Assembly (NCBI GenBank): GCA_034766995.1
Contig: CM068321.1
Location: 9,746,026-9,810,025 of the forward strand
Length of the DNA stretch: 64,000 bases
DNA from: Acanthacorydalis orientalis
Lineage: Eukaryota; Arthropoda; Insecta; Megaloptera; Corydalidae
Reading direction: 5' to 3'
Of the stretch, positions 46,110-57,251 are shown in pieces; position 1 is the stretch's first letter, and the number at the start of each line of letters is the position of its first letter. Below the pieces are notes generated by a model. That model did no database searches. It had not been told where the DNA came from and worked only from the letters and a program-made list of their open reading frames with translations. Position numbers and translations under genes: made by a program.

Positions 46110-46425
46110 TATTTATTGTTATTTTAAATTTAAGATTTGGAATAAAGTGCAGTGGAGTAATAAATAATCTGAATAAAAATATTGGATTACAAGCTTGAAT
46201 TTGAGTCGAGCGAGCTATGCATCATTTTTTAAGACACAAGCGTCTTAAAAAGCAATTGCTTAATGAATTAAAATTTGGATAACGTTCTAAAACACCCCAA
46301 CGAAACAGAATAAAAAAAACAACGATCTGCGGTGATCTTTTCCCTTGAAAGGAAATAGCGAACATAGAAAACCAAACTGTTGTCTTGTATCGTCTAGCAA
46401 TACCTTGTCTTTAGTAAAAAAGGGG
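46110..46425. other. Unassigned sequence
   Basis: No supported feature; composition rises towards the island. Confidence 0.35.
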
Positions 46426-46429
46426 GCTG

Positions 46430-46805
46430 AATGTGGTGCGCTCGTCAGGCGATGTCAGTGGCGTCGACGGTGGAGCGAGCGGCACGTGGTATGAGTTTCC
46501 GGGCCGGTGGCGACGACGGCGGGAGGGTATGTTCGGCGGCGATGGTAGTGCACTACATCGTCGGACTTTTTGTCCGTGTCTTGATAAAGTATTTCAAGAA
46601 TTCTGAAAGCGCTCTACATTTTTTACAAAGCAGATACACGGCCCGCTCGCACTCGTACGTCCGTCTCTCTCGCACTCTCGTGCACTCGCTCGGTCGCGAG
46701 ATTTATAGTATATCGAAGTGGAGACTGCCGTGGCGTATTAATTTATTTATTACGTATTTATTGGAAGTTATTTTACGAGTATCTGCGATGTCGACGAGCT
46801 GATCT
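46430..46805 (+). promoter_or_regulatory. GC-rich island, candidate promoter/first exon
   Basis: CpG-rich from 46438 to about 46740 (GGCCGGTGGCGACGACGGCG near 46503; CTCGGTCGCGAG near 46688). A plus-strand frame of 123 codons (46431-46802) begins MWCARQAMSVASTVERAARG and carries a hydrophobic patch VVHYIVGLFVRVLI, but has no known domain. A possible donor GAGGGTATGT lies near 46524. The island is clear. Coding is unproven. Confidence 0.35.
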
Positions 46806-46934
46806 GAAATATCGCAACGAAAAAGTTTTTTCGAATAAATTAACTACTAGTTTAAATATTCTTTCCTCACACAGTAATCAGATTGAACGTATTGAGTTTT
46901 ACATTAATGGAATTAATCGTTTTTTTACAAAACA

Positions 46935-46962
46935 TATATATATATATATATATATATATGTG
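46935..46962. repeat. (TA)n microsatellite
   Basis: Short TA run of about 28 bases. Confidence 0.9.
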
Positions 46963-47454
46963 AGTATATGTGTTTATATGTATAAATAATAGACAGATAA
47001 CATTTAAGAATCAAAAGAGAATATTCATAAATTCAAATGTTATTAATCGTAGTCAAAATAGTTTTAGATAGTTTCGCTTGTATGAAAAATCATCGTTAAC
47101 ATTATAAGTTTTCAAATTAATCGGCGTATAAGGACTTTTATTAAAAATAAAATATTAAAAAGAAACCATTGAAGCATGTTGTATTTCTATGAAAATATTA
47201 TTGGCTTGGCGGAAGTAAGTTATTAAAAAAATATACATATAAAGTGTACTATTTTTTATATTAAAAATTTTTTTTGAATATATGTTGTCTATCTTGAGAT
47301 CAGAAAATTATTATAGATAAAGCAATATACATTATTTTTCAAGTTACTTTTTAAGCCAGTTTCTGCTGATCATTGAATATTATAATTAAATATTACGAGG
47401 CTTTTATTATAAATTCGTTTCATAAAATAGAACAAATTAGACGAAACATTAATT

Positions 47455-47651
47455 TGTGACACAATTTAACGCTCTTTCGAACGATATCTTGTATTATATA
47501 TTTTTTAAGGCCGTCTTATAGATATGTACGTTTGTTTGAGTGTGCTACTTGTACCGTCTAAAATCATGCCTTCTAATTAAGTCCTGATTGTGGTCGCAGT
47601 AAATTATAAAAAATTCTCAAAAAATAAAGTAGGGAATTTAACGCTCTTTAA

Positions 47652-47701
<50 letters not shown>

Positions 47702-48290
47702 CTATGTTTTCCTGAAGCCGCTGTATACTTATGTGGGATTGTTTGAATGCCTGCCACTTGTAGTGTTTAAAAACATGGCTTATAATTAAATCCTCAGTAT
47801 TGCCTTAATTAATTATAAAAATTCTAAAAAAAATAAAGTAGAAAATTTAACGCTTTTTAATATAATATATATATATATATATATATTTATTATATTATAT
47901 ATTTTTCTAAAGTCGTCTTATAGATAAGTATGATTGTTTTAATGCCTGGCACTTGCAGTGTCTAAAAGCATGGCTTCTAAGTCCTCATTACGACCGTATT
48001 TAACTATCAAAAATTCTGAAAAAAATACGTAATACAGATAATTTAAGGTTGTTTCGAATGATATTTAATATTATATATTTTTCTGAATCTGTCGTATAGA
48101 TATGTACGATTGTTTGAATGTGTACTATATAAAATCATGGCTTTAATTAAGTTCTCATTACGGCCTTAGTAAATTATAAAAAATTGTGGAAAAAGTAGAT
48201 AATTTAGAGAATTGAAAACTCTTTCGAATGATATCTAATATTATATATTTTTCTAAAATCGTCGTATTGTATTGTGTCGTCCAGAATTGT
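47455..48290 (+). repeat. Satellite-like tandem array, about five monomers
   Basis: Monomers start at a shared word (AATTTAACGCTCTTT, variants AATTTAAGGTTGTTT) at about 47463, 47636, 47844, 48040 and 48201. Each contains TATATTTTTCT, then GTCGTCTTATAGATA-like, GATTGTTTGAATG, a CACTTG-TAGTGTCTAAAA block, CATGGCTT and TAATTAAGTCCTCATTACGGC. Repeat length is about 160-175 bases without the (TA)n inserts that lengthen the first-second and third junctions. Divergence between monomers is moderate. Confidence 0.92.
47656..47699. repeat. (TA)n microsatellite inside the tandem array
   Basis: TA run at the monomer junction; a second shorter one is at 47865-47886. Confidence 0.95.
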
Positions 48291-48755
48291 ATTGTAATCT
48301 TTTAAGGACTTGGGCAACTTAATATTATATTATGATTAAGTCACTATCTTTTATAAACATATTTCTAGTAGTTTAAATCTAAAATGAGGTGTATTTTTTT
48401 ACTTTATTTACATTCAATTGTAGTCTTTTTGTTGGATAGTTCTTTTTAATGTTTGAAATTTTTCGGATATTAGATATTTTCAAAGTAGTTCGAATATATT
48501 TAATGGATTATTAAATAAAAATCTATTGGATTGAATCCAATTGGTAAATGTTTATTTCTACTTAAAAAATAGCTAAATAATTAAGTATATCAAGTTGACC
48601 AATATATTTTCATATAGTTTAAAAAGTTGAACTTTTGATCATTAAAATATACAAAGTTTTGATTTTTTAAATATTAAAATTTTGATATCTTTAGGTATAT
48701 AGTTAAAAATAGCTTTAACTTAATTCATAAGTCATGATATATTAAGATGTATTAA
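48290..48755. other. AT-rich unassigned sequence
   Basis: No supported feature. Confidence 0.4.
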
Positions 48756-48990
48756 GACCGAATTTCACACATGGATTTTTGATTCTTTCCACAAACCATA
48801 AAATCCTAATCATATATGTCTAATAATTGATGATTGATTATTTTTGATTTTTTGTTAACGTGCATTTATATCACTTAGGTATAGTAAAAAAAACTCAAAT
48901 TTATCTGTACCTAACTAATGGTACAAATGAAAACTTAATTTGTGAAATTGAATTTAACCATAGTACAAAAACTATATTCTGATAAACCAG
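48755..48990. mobile_element. Fold-back repeat family, compact copy
   Basis: Left arm: ATTCTTTCCACAAACCATAA, AATAATTGATGATTGATTAT, TTTGTTAACGTGCATTTATA. Then the outer right arm: AATTTGTGAAATTGAATTTA, ACCATAGTACAAAAACTATA. Confidence 0.7.
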
Positions 48991-48994
48991 TTCA

Positions 48995-49570
48995 ATTACT
49001 ATATTTAAAATAACTATAACATTCAATAACTCTATTTTATTATTTGAAATTTTTATTCATTAAATACACAGATGAATTCAGATTAATATATGTAAATATA
49101 TTTTGGAAAAAGTTTATGGAAGAAAGGTAGAAAAAGAACATATATTCGTATAGTTTTTAATATGGGAGTAAATGGTAATCAGATCTATAAATTGCTCATA
49201 ATTTCAGTTCTCGCTGCTTGACTGAAAAATCTTAAACAGTTTCAGACAAACTGTTGGAATATCAGTAAGTTTTTGACTTGTTAGAGACATTTGTGCGGAT
49301 TGATTGCTCCTTTCCAATTGTCATTACTATATTTTTTTTAGATTTATTTAATTAAAATTATAGTATGTTCATGGAAATGTATCTTATACATTTTATGTAG
49401 ATATGGTTCTTTTAATATATCACAAAAAAAAGATTGAAATCATCTTTTTTATATTAATACTAGGCTAATATTTACGTAATATATATTTTGACATTAATTA
49501 AAAAAAGAATTACTTTTGGGAAACTGTCAAAAATGTATTTAAATATAATAAACAAATAAATAAAAATAGA
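48995..49570. other. AT-rich unassigned sequence
   Basis: No supported feature. Confidence 0.4.
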
Positions 49571-49574
49571 TTTT

Positions 49575-49740
49575 TTTGTACTTAGTGGTTTGATGATGGA
49601 GGCATTGCCGTTAAAATGCTCATAGAAAACAATCAAAACTGATCAATAGTCATTTTTTGATCAGAACAAATTTTTTTTGTTTGTAGAATGACAAAAGAAT
49701 TAATTTCTGAAAATGAATTTAGCACCAGAATTATGTAGAT
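49575..49740 (-). mobile_element. Fold-back repeat family, right arm
   Basis: TGATGATGGAGGCATTGCCG, TAAAATGCTCATAGAAAACA, AATCAAAACTGATCAATAGT, TGTTTGTAGAATGACAAAAG, GAAAATGAATTTAGCACCAG. Confidence 0.7.
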
Positions 49741-49744
49741 CATT

Positions 49745-50189
49745 TCCTCGCAACGCCACTCCCCCTGCTACACTCTACAAGTACATTAACCAAGTAATAC
49801 ATTAACCATTTTCATTCCTGATCATCAATGACTGGGAGATGGATATTGTGTGGTCTCTGTTTTGATTGATTGATATCAGTCACATATATGTAGTTGTCTT
49901 ACGCTGTACAACGAAAGAGGGTATAGGATTTCAGTATAAAACGGATAAGAAATTTATTCAAAATATTGTATTCGTTGAAGATTTAGAATAAAAAAATTGT
50001 TACTTACACATTTTTACATTGTACTTTGTTGTTAATTTTTATAAAGTTTTGCAATAAAAAATTTACATTTTACGTAGATTATTTGTGCGAATAATTGGTT
50101 AATTTATATTATTTGTTAGGGGAGACCGAGCGTAAGAAGTAATTCCCTCCTTCCCGGGGATCGGCGACCAAAAGGGGAAGAGCTCCTTG

Positions 50190-50224
<35 letters not shown>

Positions 50225-50640
50225 TTATATATCACAATGGTATGCGTATTAGCATCTGAATATCCTCCATAAATTAATATCCCTTTAATAAAATAAGTTC
50301 ATAAATTATTGCATAAAACAATCATTCAATATCGAATTTATTTTTGAAAGCAAACGCACGATAGACGAAAATCTAATGACGGTTTCGAAATCAACGCACG
50401 GAATTCTATAAAGAAAACCTAATTGGATTCATGTAACAAAAAGAATTATCTCTCAAACGAAACTCTGTTTTGTTCAACACGGATCTCTGTTTGTCAATAA
50501 AAAGAAAGTATCAGCGTGAGAAACGCGTGAAAATTTCCGAAGCTCGTAAAAGTTTGCATTTTTGTTTAAAGTAAACCAAAACTCCGCTCGGAATATTTAT
50601 CTCTTGAAAATTAAAATTGAACGTGCGTATACTTTTTATG
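49745..50640. other. Unassigned sequence with a GC-richer patch
   Basis: A patch at 50118-50178 (CCCTCCTTCCCGGGGATCGG) precedes a (TA)n run at 50188-50216. From 50340 to 50640 the composition is mixed, with CG words. No gene is supported. Confidence 0.35.
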
Positions 50641-50669
50641 TAATATTAATTCAAACAAGAATATTATCC

Positions 50670-50670
50670 T

Positions 50671-50707
<37 letters not shown>
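50670..50707. repeat. (TA)n followed by (GA)n
   Basis: TATATATATATA then (GA)n of about 20 bases, the same TA-to-GA order as at 43.9 kb. Confidence 0.9.
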
Positions 50708-50709
50708 GT

Positions 50710-51683
50710 GTAATTTAAAAAAAATTCTTCATCTATAAAAATATAGTGGATACTTGTTATTCTGTGCTGTTTTCTATATGTAGTGTGATCTTTAATAAAA
50801 AGTATTTTTTCAGTTTATAAAGTAATCCGAAAATATATTTTAATGTCGTAAAAAATGTATTTACTATTTCATTTTATTGAGTATTACGAATCAATAAACA
50901 ATATATGCCGATTATAAATTTCAAAAATAAGAAACAGAAATAAATGCAATCACTTTAGGTCGATATAATGGTAGTAATTATTTTTTCAGTTGAATACCAT
51001 TTCAATGTTTATTTCATTTATTTATTTAGTTAGTTGGTTCCAAGGAAATAAAATCTTTATTTAAATTTAATAAAAAATATTTAAATTATCTTCACTCGAA
51101 CACAATAGGTTTGATAAAAAATTCAATATCTTTCTAATAAGAAGCTTAAACAAAAGTTATATTCTATTTTACTAAAGTATCACGATTCTATTTTTTAAAT
51201 TATTCTACTAACAGTATTTAGTACTTAGAAAAGTTAGTACTTACTTTACTTTAAATAGTACAATTTATCTGAAAGAAAATAACGCTAGAATGATTTTTTT
51301 CTTCAAGTCTTTATAAAACAAATTATAAACTATGCAATAGAACGACATTCAATTTATAAAAGACTATATTATTTTTTAATATGTGGAAGAGACTTTTTGC
51401 AATATTTATTTATTTTGAAATGTAAATATTTTAGTTTTTTACTGTTATACATTTCTCTGTTTATCTCTATGGAAATTTTATAAAATTCAGAATGGACATT
51501 TCCATTGAAAATTTCTATCGAACGATCGACACAGTCGAAATAAAAGCAATAAAAGAGGGAATCTTATATTCACTTTACGATCCGCTACAATGGGCATTAT
51601 AAAAACAGACGACAAAAACGTAATTTTTGACCGTACGCAACGTACAGATATTTGCATGCACGCATTATGTGTATATGCGTATG

Positions 51684-51685
<2 letters not shown>
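50710..51685. other. AT-rich unassigned sequence
   Basis: No supported feature. Confidence 0.4.

Positions 51686-51686
<1 letters not shown>

Positions 51687-51730
<44 letters not shown>
51687..51730. repeat. (TA)n microsatellite at an island edge
   Basis: TA run of about 42 bases immediately before the GC-rich block. Confidence 0.95.
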
Positions 51731-51733
<3 letters not shown>

Positions 51734-51734
51734 T

Positions 51735-52020
51735 TGTGTGTATGTGCATGTCTCGTCCCTCGGTACATTTCGCGCGCGCCACACATTCAGCGGCACCCGT
51801 GGGGGCCACAATGAGTGATGGGGCGCTAGGGAGCAGCCAGATAACGCGGGACAACATGAAGGGGTTGCTACGGTAGCGGATAAGATAGCGCCGGCCAAGT
51901 CAACAAGTGTGATGTCGTACGGGAACGACGACGACTCTCGCTTGTGTTACGCACGTCCGCTGCGAACTCGTGTTCTCTGCGAAAGAATCGATGAAGAATA
52001 CCGATTCTGTTTCAGTTTAA
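51735..52020. promoter_or_regulatory. GC/CpG-rich island
   Basis: TTTCGCGCGCGCCACACATT near 51768, GGCACCCGTGGGGGCC near 51791, ACGGGAACGACGACGACTCT near 51917. A GATA-like cluster (GCGGATAAGATAGCG near 51876) and an initiator-like GTTTCAGTTT near 52010 are the only motifs I can name. Overlapping frames on both strands lack domains. Confidence 0.4.
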
Positions 52021-52109
52021 GTGTACGGTAGTTGTTTTTTTTTTCCAAATTAATATTCGTATTACAAATGTTTCTAAGACAGAGTGCTAATCAAAATAAG
52101 ATATTAAAT

Positions 52110-52450
52110 AAGTGTGCACTTTGAATACAATTTTATGAAGAACGTTAGAGTTTTTATTAAGGCGATTTTTTTACATACTTGCCTGTTACTTCTATATACT
52201 TAGTCTAATACTCGATGTGCTTCTGGATTCCGGCCTGGAAGAAACTTTTTGGTTCTTTCGCAGCCACTGTTCTACCGTATTAATAACATTCTCATCAGAA
52301 AAAAACGTTTCAACATTCTCTCAACTTTACTTTTAATGGTTCAAAAAGGTGAAAACTACTTTGTACTAAATCAGGACCATATGGCGGATAGAAGCTCAAA
52401 TCCTAAATCTTTAATAACCTTTCTGTTTTATTAGGAGTTTAAAAGACAAA
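52110..52450 (-). pseudogene. C-terminal relic of a mariner-type transposase
   Basis: Minus strand: IKDLGFELL near 52435, PYGPDL-like and HLFEPLK-like words in a shifted frame, then RFFSDENVINTVEQWLRKN (about 52320-52260). It ends GIQKHIEY-TKYIEVTGKYV near 52220-52160. This is the family ending FELLPHPPYSPDLAPSD, then RRFSSDEEV, then GI-KL-RY-KCIEVQGDYVEK. The third catalytic acidic residue lies in the degraded part. The N-terminal two-thirds is missing, and no terminal repeats were seen. Confidence 0.75.
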
Positions 52451-52734
52451 AAAAAATTCTTCTAGAATGGAATCCATAAGATCAATAAACATTAAACTAA
52501 GTGTATAAAAATGAGGAGGAATTATATAGAAAAACGACTTTAATAAAAATTCTGAACGTAGAATAAGAGTTTTTCTTTTTAATTCTTAAATGTTTCTTTA
52601 CATTTTTACGTCCGCTGATTCAATTTTCCTTAGGTTTTTTATATTTACTTTTTTAAATTTTATTCAATCCTTATTTCTTTTTATAATTTTTGACTTACCT
52701 AGTTCTATATAATAAATAATACAGAACACTGTGT

Positions 52735-53055
52735 TAAATTCGGTTTCACAAATGAAATTTTTGTTCCCACTTAAACCACTTCTTTTCTAATTTAACGCTT
52801 TAATGATATTAGCATCATTATCAAATTGATTTAAGCGATAATTAAAATTATCAATAATTATGTATTCAGATTCAGAAAAAAATGAGATTTTTTTTATACC
52901 CGAACTTAATGACGATGATGGTATCGCAATCGAAATCTTCATAAACTACAATAAATAAATGATCAACAATAATTTCTGATCAGATAAATTATGGTTTATG
53001 GGGGAAGTAAATAATTTATATGTAAATATAAGCACAGTACGAGAACTATATTGAT
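52735..53055. mobile_element. Fold-back repeat family, two-arm copy
   Basis: Left arm: GTGTTAAATTCGGTTTCACA, AATGAAATTTTTGTTCCCAC, then TTAACGCTTTAATGATATTA. Right arm: TGACGATGATGGTATCGCAA, TCGAAATCTTCATAAACTAC, AATAAATGATCAACAATAAT, ATTATGGTTTATGGGGGAAG, AAGCACAGTACGAGAACTAT. Confidence 0.7.
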
Positions 53056-53059
53056 TGCA

Positions 53060-53660
53060 TTTTATATTTTTCTGTTCATTTTTACTTGTTAAAACAATTA
53101 AAGAACAAGAACAAGAAATGACAACTATTTCTTACATGAATATTCGTTTTTATATTCTTCGAGATTTAAAGTAAACCCAGACCGAAATTTAATTCTCTTG
53201 GCCACAAGCTTTAATTTTTATCGAAAATGTTTCCCAATTAATTTTCTTAATTCCTCTGTTTTCAGTACTTTTCACTTTATTGTTAATGTATAGACTGTCA
53301 AATATCTAACTGATAAAAAATAGTAAGAAAATATAACAATTTATAAAATGTCTACTAAAAAATAACACAGAAATGATCTTATATCAAATCGAAGTAAACA
53401 GGATTAAAACTAAAAACAAATTATATGAAAAAATAAAGTGATGCCATGAGAAGCGAGAAAAGACCTGAAAATAAAAGATGTGTTGGTAAAAATTGTACTT
53501 TTTCTTATTATGGAGAATAAAATGTCAATATCAAATCTGACATTCCTAAATTCATGTTCATAAAGATATTGTATATAATTTTGGCTTTTAAGCTATATTC
53601 ACATATCTTGTTGTCATCTCAGGTATGCAGTTTATTTCGAATAATTTTAACTCTTATCTT
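53060..53660. other. AT-rich sequence, partly duplicated at 55.1 kb
   Basis: A segment at about 53140-53285 (TTCTTCGAGATTTAAAGTAA; CAGACCGAAATTTAATTCTC; TTCAGTACTTTTCACTTTAT) recurs in the same orientation at about 55138-55275. Confidence 0.8.
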
Positions 53661-53930
53661 TTTTCTTAAAATGATTTTTTTTTATCACAAAGATTTATCT
53701 GTACTTTCATGCTCTAATAAAGATGCTATCATCATAGAAATGAGTATAACAATAAAAATCATGCAAAAAATGATTGCATTGTCATCAAAATGTGCTTAAG
53801 AAACGATACCAAATATTGTAATTAATAATGATTTCTTAGAAATTTTTGACCAGAAATATTATTTGAGATCCCTGTGGTGAAAAAATAAATCATTTTGAAA
53901 CTAATTTAACCACAGTGTTTAGAACTGTTT
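53660..53930. mobile_element. Fold-back repeat family, right arm
   Basis: CTGTACTTTCATGCTCTAAT, AAGATGCTATCATCATAGAA, ATTGTCATCAAAATGTGCTT, AATTAATAATGATTTCTTAG, TTTTTGACCAGAAATATTAT, CTAATTTAACCACAGTGTTT. Confidence 0.7.
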
Positions 53931-54149
53931 TATCGCATATATTAGACTTGTTAATATCTGGAAAGGGTGCATATATTTTTAATTAGCTTTTGCTTAAAAA
54001 AATTACAGTCTTAAAATTCGTTATTAAACGTACTTTACTAATAGTGTCTTCATATAATGACTACACACTATTTTCCTCTTTATATGTTTCTCTATTTTCC
54101 TCCCTATTCTAAACTACAACTATTTAAGCTGTAATTCTTAGCTATAATT

Positions 54150-54712
54150 ATTAGACTGGTAGGGATATAATTTCGGTTTTTGTTTTTTGAATTCTAACCT
54201 TATTTTTTTTCAATGCAAGTGTCATTTTATCGTGTTCACGTTCATATTATTTTAAAGTTAATTTTTCGTTCTGTATTCTGGTAACATCGACTTTGGTTTT
54301 ATTATTAATTTTGCTTCAAATTAATCTATTAAATTAAAGATTGAAAAAAGCAAATAAGAACATTTTTTCGTATGAGTTGAAAACAGCTGGTGAAGCAGCA
54401 GAAACTGCTCGTAAACTAAACGATGCTTTTGGTGTGGACACTGTTAAAGAACTTACGGTGCAATGATGGTTCCAAAAATGTCGTGCTGGGGTCTAAAGTC
54501 TTGAAGATTAAGAAGGTTGCGGACGTCCTTCTTCAGTTCACAACGACCAATTGAAGGCGTTAGTTGAATCAGAACCACACACAACAATTCGAGAGCTTAT
54601 ACAAAAGTTAAATATTAGTTGTACAACAGTTCTGGATCACTTAAAACCAGTTAAATTAAAAAAATGAATTTAAGATCATAAAACCGCAATGATTTTTCTA
54701 TCAACATAATGA
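54150..54712 (+). mobile_element. Mariner deletion derivative, copy E (most complete)
   Basis: The left end is ACTGGTAGGGATATAATTTC with the full leader (GGTTTTTGTTTTTTGAATTC; CATTTTATCGTGTTCACG). The coding block reads IRTFFRMS-like, TAGEAAETARKLNDAFGVDT, VKELTVQ, then a TGA where Trp is expected, FQKCRAG, RSSSVHNDQLKALVESEPHT and TIRELIQKL. The right end follows at ATAAAACCGCAATGATTTTT. The size is about 560 bases. A premature stop and a TAA in the linker disable the frame. Confidence 0.88.
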
Positions 54713-54944
54713 TAAAAATAAGTTATTTCAAAAGAGTTATTAATATTTTGTCCAGTTTTTTTTTAATGTGTTTATTGATAAGTGTATAATTTTCAAACAT
54801 CTGCAAATATTTAATATATTTGATAACAGTAGTGCTCAACTTATTACTTGTACTTGTAAGAGATTTTAATGATGATACAATTTTTTGGCATATACTTATT
54901 TTAATACACATAAATTAAAATATAAAATTATACACATAACTATT

Positions 54945-55098
54945 GTAATCTCAGAACCACGTACAAGTCAAGTGCTTGTACAAAAGGTAGGCAGTAGTCA
55001 TCCAACAGTTTTGGATTACTTAAAACAGCTAGGAAAATCAAATCTATATGAATTTGATGGTCATAAACCGCAATTATTTTTCTAACCAACTAATATTT
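54945..55098 (+). mobile_element. Mariner deletion derivative, 3' fragment
   Basis: Starts in the second helix-turn-helix (CTCAGAACCACGTACAAGTC; GGCAGTAGTCATCCAACAGT), passes through LDYLKQLGKSN, then GGTCATAAACCGCAATTATT and TTCTAACCAACTAATA. It shows the same joint between coding sequence and right terminus as copies A-E. Confidence 0.85.
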
Positions 55099-55539
55099 TA
55101 TGACATTTAATTTATTTGCTTCGAAAGCCCGGTTTTTATATTCTTCGAGATTTAAAAGTAAACCTAGACCGAAATTTAATTCTCTTGTCCATACACTTTA
55201 GTTTCTATCAAAAATGATTTCCAATTTATTCTCTTAAATCTTCTGTTTTCAGTACTTTTCACTTTATTGCTAATTTCTTCGTTCATATTATTTTCCCATG
55301 TGACATGTTGACTTCTCTGTTTAAATTAAAGACATTTTCTCAGACATGTCAAACGAAATAGTATATTTTGTTACAGGATATGTATGTAATTTTATTCTAT
55401 CAAAAAATATCAATATCTTATCCTTGTTACAAATAGTCCGAGAGTCGTAGTAGTAGAGCGAGTGTTCTCGTCTCATGTACGAATTCACAGTAATAATGCA
55501 CATGGAAATATATTAACGATTCCCTTTAAAACTGGCCAG

Positions 55540-55745
55540 AGAATGTATGGCACAGAGCGCGCGTCGCGTTCTCTCTATACCGGTCTATCCTCTTAAACGC
55601 GTCGATCGGACCGCGTCGACTAGTACACGTGCCATGAACGCCGCGACGCCGACGCTTCGTGTGGTCCGCTGCGGACCTCCCCCCGAGTCTTATCTCGGCC
55701 GCTAGAGGCGCTCGCCTGCCTCACACCCCCGCCCCTTCTTTATTT
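55540..55745. promoter_or_regulatory. GC/CpG-rich island, the densest in the window
   Basis: Very CpG-rich (GAGCGCGCGTCGCGTTCTCT near 55555; ACGCCGCGACGCCGACGCTT near 55637; GCTCGCCTGCCTCACACC near 55709). It contains CCGAGTCTTATCTCGG (55683), a hairpin with a GATA word in the loop. CCGCTAGAGGCGCTC (about 55699) is one base short of the CTCF-type core. No open frame of note, so a promoter, enhancer or boundary fits better than an exon. The strand is unknown. Confidence 0.45.
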
Positions 55746-55806
55746 TATGTACTGTATAATATATAGCAAAGCAGACTAGAGAATGTTATATAAGTGTATG
55801 CGAGGC

Positions 55807-55807
<1 letters not shown>

Positions 55808-55848
<41 letters not shown>
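55808..55848. repeat. (TA)n microsatellite
   Basis: TA run next to the island, followed by TATACACACATGCACG. Confidence 0.95.
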
Positions 55849-55849
<1 letters not shown>

Positions 55850-55851
<2 letters not shown>

Positions 55852-57245
55852 CACACATGCACGTGTGTGTATGTGTGCGCGCGTTTATATGTTTTGTTAT
55901 AACGAGACGAATATTCATGTAAGAAATAGTTCTCATTTAATGTATAATACGCGTCGTATATTATATATATTTTTTCTAACCGTGCGTTTTCTGTTCGAAT
56001 CGATACTTGGTCATTTATATGTATCGATGTGGAACCAGAGAATGAGTTCGTATAATTTTTTTTCATTTTCTAGGTCGCCAGAAATTTTGATTGTCCGTAC
56101 GGTGGCTGATTTCTTTAACACTGTGACCGTTTAACGGTCATATTAACGAGTTATGTCCTGTTAAAAAGTTCCAAGTTTCATTATTCTTATCTACATTTGA
56201 CTCTGGATGCGAATTTCACTCGTTTAGTTTGATTTACAGGAGGCGTATTTTATAAAAAATGTGTATAAAAATGACGTATATCTAGACGTAGTACTATGTT
56301 GTGTGAAAGAATATCGATTAGAAAATTTGTTACGTGTTCTTGTGTTTCTTCAAGTTGTGCTTTAGATTTAAAAGTTATCTTTATGAAAGTACAATAGGAA
56401 TTAATTACATTTACGTTTTCGAATAATTTACAGGATTCTTACTTTTATTTTTGATTGTTTTTAAATGAAACAAGTAATATATTTTTTATATCAATGATTT
56501 TCTATCAAAAAAAGTATTCAAGTATAATCTTAATTACTATATTTCATATTTAGAATCTTTTTAAATTTATTTATTATAAACGTAGAATCTCAAATGGAAA
56601 TATATTGCTTCTATTTTTTGTTTCATGTTTTTATTGGAAACAGGCGAAAATTAAAAAGAAAACAGAATTTCTTTTTAATTATTATAATAGATTTGGATCA
56701 GATTGACTAGATCTTCTAGACGAGAAGAATTCGTTTCATTTCGTGATTTGTTTGATCAGAATTTGAAACTGGTTATTCTATCATATTGAAATTAGGATAT
56801 TTTTACGTTCAAATGTACTATCCCTACATAATAAGAGATATTATTAATGAATTTAGCTAAACTTATTACCGGAAAAACAACATATTTCAAATCAAGTTCA
56901 AACTACCTTTTATCACATTTGTTACTCACAAATTAATTTACTAATTTTATAGTATATATTGAACAAATTTATCCCATACATATCTCTAATAAATCATTAC
57001 TATAAACATTATCACATAAGTTATTTTAATATTATCTGTTGAGTATTATTTTTTTTTAAATTCAATTTTAAAGGAAATTTTGTACTTCATGTAATTTGGC
57101 GAATTTAATTATATTTGGCTCTTAGTTTGTAAAAAATTAAATTTGTCTCTCACAACATTACAGTAATAACAGGTTATACTCGTGTCCCCTTGATGTAAAT
57201 AGACAAGCGACTCACAATATTTTGAATGCAGAGGACTTCTATATT
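55850..57245. other. Unassigned sequence
   Basis: The first 500 bases keep a mixed, CG-containing composition (shoulder of the island); the rest is AT-rich. No gene is supported. Confidence 0.35.
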
Positions 57246-57251
57246 AATCTG

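Noticed and set aside
47455..48290. CRISPR array
   Set aside because: Monomers are similar over their whole length, with no short repeat and unique spacer structure, and this is an animal genome.
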